This document shows, piece after piece, positions 14,391 to 19,094 of a DNA stretch of 19,094 nt. This DNA comes from JBHGBB01 sp041946755 (GTDB lineage: Bacteria > UBP4 > UBA4092 > JAOAEQ01): assembly GCA_041946755.1 (NCBI GenBank), contig JBHGBB010000052.1:1-19094 (forward strand), given 5' to 3'. The notes below the pieces were generated by a model, which was given only the letters and a program-made list of their open reading frames with translations, was not told where the DNA came from and made no database searches. The position numbers and the translations under genes were made by a program. Within the stretch, counting starts at the first letter, position 1. Every line of letters begins with the position of its first letter.

Positions 14391-14538
14391 CCACTGAGCC
14401 GCAGAGGCACTGAGAAAAAATAGCAATATTCTATATTTCCGCCTTATGCGGATTCAAATATTCATTTTAAATTGAATATTGCTAATTGAATATTATGCCT
14501 TGCGTTTTTAATCTCTCTGTGTCTCGGTGTCTCTGTGG
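14391..14538. repeat. Nested inverted-repeat element with CCACTGAG / CTCTGTGG ends
   Basis: The element fills most of the gap between two convergent genes. Outer arms of about 30 bp are imperfect inverted repeats (14391-14420 and 14505-14538), built of CACAGAG-type words and bordered inside by A-run and T-run. Inside, TAGCAATATTC (14421-14431) is perfectly answered by GAATATTGCTA (14474-14484). Within that lie CCGC-CTTAT-GCGG (14439-14451) and an AATATTCA/TGAATATT pair. No reading frame is carried. It resembles a miniature inverted-repeat element or a nested REP; it may also end transcripts from both sides. Confidence 0.7.
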
Positions 14539-14551
14539 CAAGAACTCTAGA

Positions 14552-16855
14552 TTAAACGGGTAACCGGACGATGAAGGTACTGCTTTTTCCAAATTCACTT
14601 TCCGCCCAGATGCGGCCATGATGCGATTCGATAATCAGCCGGCTGATTGCCAATCCTAATCCGGTTCCGTCCGGTTTATGTTCTTGCGGCAGATTTACCG
14701 AATGGAATTTATCGAAAATCAATTCCAGCTGATCTTTCGGTATCCCGGTACCGCTATCGCGTACCCGGATTTCAGCGTACGTTAACGGAATCCCGAATTC
14801 GATAACATTCTGAATCGATTCGGTAATCGTAATCAATCCATCTTTCCCGGTATGTTTAATGGCATTACTCAACAAGTTCGCTAACACCTGGGTAATCCGG
14901 TCCGGGTCGGCGTGGATTTTCGGCGGATTTGGAAATGGAGTAAACTGGATTTTAATCTGTTTCTCTTTCGCTAACGGAGTAAAGGTTAAAATCGCATCGC
15001 TGATTAACTGGTTGATATCAATCGCCTGATAATTAAACGACATTCTGCCCGCTTCCATTTTTGCGATATCGAGCCAATCATTAATCAGCCGGGTTAACCG
15101 TTCAGTATTTTTAACAATAATCCGAAGCGATTTCGATTGCGCTTCGTTTACTTTCCCCAGGGTTTCATCCTGCAGAATATTCGCCGCACCCAAGATTGCG
15201 GTTAATGGAGTCCGCAGTTCATGACTCATAAAACTAAAGAAATCGGATTTAATCTGATCGATTTCTTTCAGTTTAGCAATCATGTCATTGAATACTGTTG
15301 CCAAGTCCGCAAGCTCATCACCGCCACTAACCGGCAGTTTGATGTTTAGATTACCATGCATAACCTCCCAGGCGCCGGCACTCAACAATTCGAGATCGGT
15401 GGTTATCCCGCGTGCCAGATACCAGGCGATAAAATGGGCTAATAACACTACTAACACCGCAATCACCGCAATAACAATCAATAAACTATCCCGCTGGATT
15501 TCGATTTCATGGCCGGGAATACCGGTGAACACCATCCCAATCGGTTGCAATTGATATCCTAATAAGGGAGCGAAACTCGCATAAAACGACCCGGTATCCT
15601 GCCCGATTTTCCCATGATAAATATTCCGATGCAGATATACGGTATTAAATATCTCCGGCATCTCTTCCGACCAGCGATGTTTATCGACTCCGATAGTGCT
15701 GGCAACTACCCGGGTGCCAATATAAAACGAAGCTGCAATTTGGGTCTTTTTACTGATTCGATCCAGATATTTATCATCGAGAAAATAGCCGACTATCGAA
15801 ATCCCGATAATCTCGTCGGCGTTTCTAATCGGTGCGGTAGCGGCGATAAGTATCTGTTTATTTTGCCCCTCTACCAGAGCACCAACATGCTGGCCATCAC
15901 TTGCTTTCCGAATCAACCACCAAGTATCCGGATTGTTTTGAATAATCCGATTCGTTGTAATTTGCGTAATCAGCGGCTGCCGAATATTAAAAATAATAAT
16001 AAATCCGACATTTGTTTCTTGTTGAACCTTCTGGCATTCAAGCAATAATTCTTTATCCCGATTTTTCGATAGCGATTGGATAATCGCCTGGTTCATAGAA
16101 ATAATTTTCGCATTGGTAATTGCCGCCTGTTTATCCTGTTCAACCGAATCCTGTACCCGTTGCAATTGCGTTTCGGTTCTCTGCAACACCTCGTTTTCTA
16201 CATTCCGAACGAGCATCGTGGTTAGTGGTACCGCCGCAAAAACAATGGTCACGAGAACGAGATTGCGCAACACCGTATATAACTTATCCTGGATTTTTAA
16301 TCGCGGGAGTTTAACGAAACAATATCCCAGAATACTAAATCCGATGATTTTAAATATATGAGCGGTAATCCAATTGAAATCATATAATTGGCTGAAGGCA
16401 AACTGGATTTCGCTTACCGCAAGTGCTAAAAAAGAAAGACTGAATAACGATTCGAATTTATGTTTATTGGTTTTGTATTCTTGATACGAGCGATATGCGA
16501 TAAATAAACAGATGAAGCCGCAAATCGCATAGAGCGGATTGCGCAATGCGGTTATCGACGGGATAAATGACCGATATTGGATACTTTTTCGGTCGCGATG
16601 ATAAATCGCTGCTAAAATGGAAAGATACCCGAGTATCCTGCCGGCAAACATTAAACCGAGATAGGCATCTCCCTGCAGGTTCGCCGAATGAATCAAACCA
16701 CTTAACCCAATCCCGGTGAAGCCTAACGAATATAACAGCATCGAGATGTTTTTCTGCCGGGTATATAACTGCCAACTGATGAAGGTTATGGAAAAGCAAA
16801 TTAAAAATACAAAAAATTCTATACCAAAATGAAGTATACCCAAATAAGTAAACAT
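14552..16855 (-). CDS. Orphan membrane sensor histidine kinase
   Basis: This 767-aa kinase has an N-terminal membrane domain of about six segments (residues 5-182), similar in layout to MASE-type sensors. A further segment at about 197-215 is followed by an extracytoplasmic Cache-like sensor (about 217-450) and a membrane segment (about 457-480). A HAMP linker (about 481-533) comes next. The HisKA domain has the phospho-acceptor His545 in Ser-His-Glu-Leu-Arg-Thr-Pro. The ATPase domain shows the N box (Asn664), G1 Asp-Ser-Gly-Thr-Gly (700-704) and G2 Asp-Gly-Thr-Gly-Leu-Gly (729-734). All catalytic motifs are intact. No receiver domain or response regulator gene is adjacent, so its partner is encoded elsewhere. 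ATG 16855 lacks a Shine-Dalgarno but begins right at the first membrane segment. TATAAT at 16917-16922 (minus) is a possible -10 without a good -35. Confidence 0.92.
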   Translation of the reverse strand: MFTYLGILHFGIEFFVFLICFSITFISWQLYTRQKNISMLLYSLGFTGIGLSGLIHSANLQGDAYLGLMFAGRILGYLSILAAIYHRDRKSIQYRSFIPSITALRNPLYAICGFICLFIAYRSYQEYKTNKHKFESLFSLSFLALAVSEIQFAFSQLYDFNWITAHIFKIIGFSILGYCFVKLPRLKIQDKLYTVLRNLVLVTIVFAAVPLTTMLVRNVENEVLQRTETQLQRVQDSVEQDKQAAITNAKIISMNQAIIQSLSKNRDKELLLECQKVQQETNVGFIIIFNIRQPLITQITTNRIIQNNPDTWWLIRKASDGQHVGALVEGQNKQILIAATAPIRNADEIIGISIVGYFLDDKYLDRISKKTQIAASFYIGTRVVASTIGVDKHRWSEEMPEIFNTVYLHRNIYHGKIGQDTGSFYASFAPLLGYQLQPIGMVFTGIPGHEIEIQRDSLLIVIAVIAVLVVLLAHFIAWYLARGITTDLELLSAGAWEVMHGNLNIKLPVSGGDELADLATVFNDMIAKLKEIDQIKSDFFSFMSHELRTPLTAILGAANILQDETLGKVNEAQSKSLRIIVKNTERLTRLINDWLDIAKMEAGRMSFNYQAIDINQLISDAILTFTPLAKEKQIKIQFTPFPNPPKIHADPDRITQVLANLLSNAIKHTGKDGLITITESIQNVIEFGIPLTYAEIRVRDSGTGIPKDQLELIFDKFHSVNLPQEHKPDGTGLGLAISRLIIESHHGRIWAESEFGKSSTFIVRLPV

Positions 16856-16983
16856 AACTATCTATCGATGATATAACAATAATGTCCTGATATCGGAAAT
16901 CGAGCTACAAGTTCTTATTATAGGTTAGCACAGAGTCAAGTAAGTAGCTAGTTTTTATTTAAGTTGCCGCAATAGTAAAATCC

Positions 16984-17050
16984 AAAATAAAAAATGCCGG
17001 TATAGATATCAAGAAAATACAGGTATACTTTCCTTGTTCTATCCGGCATT
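16984..17050 (-). terminator. Terminator after rplA, with a long loop
   Basis: On the minus strand, AATGCCGG (17043-17050 on plus reads CCGGCATT) pairs with CCGGCATT (16993-17000), and the pairing continues by about four bases through a bulge. It is followed by TTTTTTATTTT (A-rich 16984-16994 on plus). The roughly 35-nt loop can hold a smaller stem. It begins 16 nt after the rplA stop and marks the end of the secE-nusG-rplK-rplA transcript. Confidence 0.82.
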
Positions 17051-17066
17051 ATATAATCGACATCGT

Positions 17067-17771
17067 TTATTTGGCAAACGCCGCTGCTAGTTTCACTACA
17101 TCAATTTTTATTCCCGGTCCCATTGAGGTGCTAATCGTAGCGCTTTTCAGGTATTGCCCTTTAGCCGCTGAGGGTTTCGCGCGAATAATCGCTTCAAATA
17201 CCACCCGCAGATTCTCGAGAATTCCCGATTCCGGAAATGCAGTCTTACCGATTGGGACGGTAATCATTCCGGCTTTATCAGTTCGATATTCGATTTTGCC
17301 GGCTTTAAACTCTTTAATCGCTTTCGTTAAATCGAAGGTTACCGTGCCGGTTTTCGGGTTTGGCATTAATCCTTTTGGGCCTAAAATTTTACCGAGTTTA
17401 CCCACATCCCGCATCATATCCGGAGTAGAGATTGCAACTTCGAAATCCGCCCACCCTTTACTCACTTTCTCAACCAGATCTTCAGCCCCGACAAAATCGG
17501 CGCCGCCGGCTTCAGCTTCTTTGATTTTTTCACCTTTAGCAAAAACTAGAACCCGGGTCGATTTCCCGGTACCGGCTGGTAATGATACCGTTCCCCGAAC
17601 CTGCTGGTCGGCTTGTTTCGCATCGACTCCAAGTTTAATCGCCAGTTCAATTGTCTCATTAAATTTCGCGGTGGCAGTTTTTTTAATTAAGGCAGGTATT
17701 TCTTCTATCGGATAGAGTTTCGTTCGATCAACTAATTTTTCTATTGCTTGATACCGTTTACTTCGTTTCAT
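17067..17771 (-). CDS. rplA: 50S ribosomal protein L1
   Basis: This 234-aa protein has the usual L1 length. L1 binds helix 76-78 of 23S rRNA to form the L1 stalk, which helps deacylated tRNA leave the E site, and in many bacteria it represses its own operon. Diagnostic stretches are Val-Arg-Gly-Thr-Val-Ser-Leu-Pro (58-65), 'GKILGPKGLMPNPKTGTV' (127-144) and the C-terminal Thr-Ser-Met-Gly-Pro-Gly-Ile-Lys-Ile-Asp. An AAGGAG site precedes ATG 17771. The 82-nt gap to rplK contains two small palindromes (TCCCA-TT-TGGGA and GGCT-ATT-AGCC) that could be an L1 target, which is inference. It is the last gene of its operon, because a terminator follows instead of rplJ. Confidence 0.97.
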   Translation of the reverse strand: MKRSKRYQAIEKLVDRTKLYPIEEIPALIKKTATAKFNETIELAIKLGVDAKQADQQVRGTVSLPAGTGKSTRVLVFAKGEKIKEAEAGGADFVGAEDLVEKVSKGWADFEVAISTPDMMRDVGKLGKILGPKGLMPNPKTGTVTFDLTKAIKEFKAGKIEYRTDKAGMITVPIGKTAFPESGILENLRVVFEAIIRAKPSAAKGQYLKSATISTSMGPGIKIDVVKLAAAFAK

Positions 17772-17853
17772 ATAAATCTAAATCTCCTTTTTGGTCCTAT
17801 CGGCTAATAGCCTCCCAAATGGGATATTATGGGTTTCAATATTTCTTGCTACC

Positions 17854-18285
17854 TTATGATTCTACTTCTATGCCCATACTTCGGGCTGTCCCTGCTACCA
17901 TCCGCATTGCTGCTTCGATGGTATTCGCATTCAAATCCGGCATTTTTAACTGCGCTATCTCTTTAACCTGGGCTTTGGTAACTTTCCCAATTTTATTTTT
18001 TAGCGGGTTACCGGAAGCTTTTGCAATTCCAACCGCCCGTTTTAAAAGCACTGCTACTGGTGGCGTTTTCAGAATAAAACTGAAACTTCGGTCGGAATAG
18101 ATGGATATAATTGCCGGAATTATCATGCCTTCCTGCCCTTGCGTTTTCGCATTAAATTGCTTGCAGAATTCCATGATATTGATTCCATGCTGGCCTAATG
18201 CCGGGCCAACCGGCGGTGCCGGGTTCGCCTGCCCTGCAGGAACCTGTAGTTTAACTTGTGCAACAACTTTTTTTGGTGCTGCCAT
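17854..18285 (-). CDS. rplK: 50S ribosomal protein L11
   Basis: This 143-aa protein has normal L11 length. L11 binds the GTPase-associated region of 23S rRNA and is needed for factor function and the stringent response. The N-terminal domain shows 'PAPPVGPALGQHGINIMEF' (22-40) and the RNA-binding C-terminal domain shows 'GNPLKNKIGKVTKAQVKEIA' (92-111). A GAGGAG site lies 9 nt before ATG 18285, and the start is 17 nt after the nusG stop, so the two are co-transcribed. Confidence 0.97.
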   Translation of the reverse strand: MAAPKKVVAQVKLQVPAGQANPAPPVGPALGQHGINIMEFCKQFNAKTQGQEGMIIPAIISIYSDRSFSFILKTPPVAVLLKRAVGIAKASGNPLKNKIGKVTKAQVKEIAQLKMPDLNANTIEAAMRMVAGTARSMGIEVES

Positions 18286-18302
18286 AATAATTCACTCCTC
18301 TT

Positions 18303-18833
18303 TTAGACCAATTCAACCTGTAAAATATCTACATCGGTTGATACCGTACGACCTAAAATCGAGATCCCGATTTTTAACCGGCCTTTTTCTTCGTCAATCT
18401 CTTCGATGGTACCGACTAAATCGATATTTCTACCTTCAACCACCTTAACGGTATCACCTTTTTGGAATTTCAGTTTCGGCCGCGGTTTATCTCCTTTATC
18501 TTCCATTCGTTCTTTAATCGTCGCAAACTCGGTCGGTTTTAACGGGACCGGTCTATTCCCAGCGCCGATAAATCCGCTTACCCCAGGTAGGTTTCTAATA
18601 ACTTCCCAGGTCTGGTCATCCAGTTCCATTTCAACCAGGATATACCCGGGAAAAAACTTCCGGGCAGTAGTAACCCGTTTACCTTCTTTAACTTCGGCAA
18701 CATTTTCTAAGGGTATGATGACCTGACAGATTTTATCCTGCAGGCCGAGAGTAGCTACTTTCCGTTCAAGATTAGATTTAACTTTGTTTTCGTGTCCAGA
18801 ATAAGTGTGGACAACATACCATTGTTTGCTCAT
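18303..18833 (-). CDS. nusG: Transcription elongation/termination factor NusG
   Basis: This 176-aa protein has the length of a standard NusG. It binds RNA polymerase across the cleft, and its KOW domain contacts Rho or ribosomal protein S10. The NGN domain is clear: Trp-Tyr-Val-Val-His-Thr-Tyr-Ser-Gly (5-13), 'RKFFPGYILVEMELDD' (58-73), and 'NLPGVSGFIGAGNRPVPL' (81-98). The KOW domain begins at Lys-Gly-Asp-Thr-Val-Lys-Val (125-131). Its loop reads Val-Glu-Gly-Arg-Asn-Ile-Asp-Leu-Val-Gly (132-141) where most bacteria have Gly-Pro-Phe-Ala-(Asp/Asn)-Phe. The aromatic residues of that loop are therefore missing. It lies between secE and rplK in the standard order, after a 158-nt gap from secE. 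Confidence 0.97.
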   Translation of the reverse strand: MSKQWYVVHTYSGHENKVKSNLERKVATLGLQDKICQVIIPLENVAEVKEGKRVTTARKFFPGYILVEMELDDQTWEVIRNLPGVSGFIGAGNRPVPLKPTEFATIKERMEDKGDKPRPKLKFQKGDTVKVVEGRNIDLVGTIEEIDEEKGRLKIGISILGRTVSTDVDILQVELV

Positions 18834-18991
18834 AATAATTCTTTTCTGATTTAGTTATCGACTATATTTTTTTAGGGTCGTCCCCGATGTCTTTCCGGAG
18901 AAACGATATTCACCCTTAATACATAGATTGGTCAATCTACCCCAAATGCTATTTAGGCAATAGTATCCTATGAAGTCTTGATTTAGCTTGA

Positions 18992-19093
18992 TTAACGAAA
19001 CAGGTAAGTTAAGACAGTCGAGAATGCTATATCAAGCAAATATAAATATATTAAGGATATAATTACTGATACTGCTACTACTCCGGTTGACCC
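18992..19093 (-). CDS. secE: Preprotein translocase subunit SecE, C-terminal end (partial)
   Basis: The frame enters from the right edge and ends at TAA (18992-18994), giving the last 33 residues. They form one hydrophobic segment, Val-Val-Ala-Val-Ser-Val-Ile-Ile-Ser-Leu-Ile-Tyr, followed by Leu-Leu-Asp-Ile-Ala-Phe-Ser-Thr-Val-Leu. This is the shape of the essential SecE membrane helix and its short tail (SecY clamp in the inner membrane). The position directly upstream of nusG is the conserved place for secE. The sequence is short, so the call leans on context. Confidence 0.82.
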   Translation of the reverse strand, partial: GSTGVVAVSVIISLIYLYLLDIAFSTVLTYLFR

Positions 19094-19094
19094 G

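Noticed and set aside
17071..17715. A 214-aa open frame on the plus strand, antisense to rplA
   Set aside because: It is the mirror of a highly biased ribosomal gene, has no ribosome-binding site and no family motif.
18834..18991. A small gene or tRNA-Trp between secE and nusG
   Set aside because: No cloverleaf or conserved T-loop words and no convincing frame. I see only a short AGATT-GACC-AATCT stem.

Overview
The window looks like chromosomal DNA of a moderately AT-rich, Gram-negative-type (diderm) bacterium. The evidence for this is four beta-barrel outer-membrane proteins with Sec signal peptides or barrel-type C-termini, a GGDEF diguanylate cyclase, a hybrid-free membrane histidine kinase, an RHS fragment and a bacterial secE-nusG-rplK-rplA block. 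The phylum cannot be fixed from the sequence alone. The many palindromic intergenic repeat families and the lack of close resemblance to model genomes fit an uncultured lineage, but that is inference.

Layout. Positions 1-3342 hold an outer-membrane section: the 3' end of one barrel protein, a complete 357-aa barrel protein with its own terminator, and two tandem paralogous barrel proteins (276 and 249 aa) that both start with TTG and share a terminator. A thiol peroxidase (tpx) follows at 3456-3968, then a 24-bp perfect hairpin and a possible small RNA unit. Two minus-strand genes come next: a double-domain GT2 glycosyltransferase with a good promoter, and a DUF4870-type small membrane protein. 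A divergent plus-strand gene encodes a membrane GAF-GAF-GGDEF protein (6668-8734). A repeat-rich gap separates it from an accessory-looking AT-rich island (9012-10428, minus strand). This island carries a headless RHS core with a variable C-terminal domain and a closely linked exported protein of unknown family.

From 10679 to 14371 three plus-strand genes encode two different MFS transporters and a COG1313-type radical SAM protein. An approximately 150-bp nested inverted-repeat element lies between the radical SAM gene and a convergent orphan sensor histidine kinase (14552-16855, minus). The right end is the minus-strand secE (partial)-nusG-rplK-rplA transcription/translation cluster. It ends in a terminator after rplA, so rplJ-rplL are not in their usual place.

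How the genes relate. The barrel proteins, the glycosyltransferase and the transporters point to cell-envelope work. The GGDEF protein and the histidine kinase are two independent signal inputs with no partner encoded here. I see no CRISPR array, tRNA, rRNA, integrase or transposase. The most unusual parts are the RHS island with an intergenic-type repeat read as protein, the nested inverted-repeat element, the long hairpin after tpx, and the number of distinct palindromic repeat types in 19 kb.
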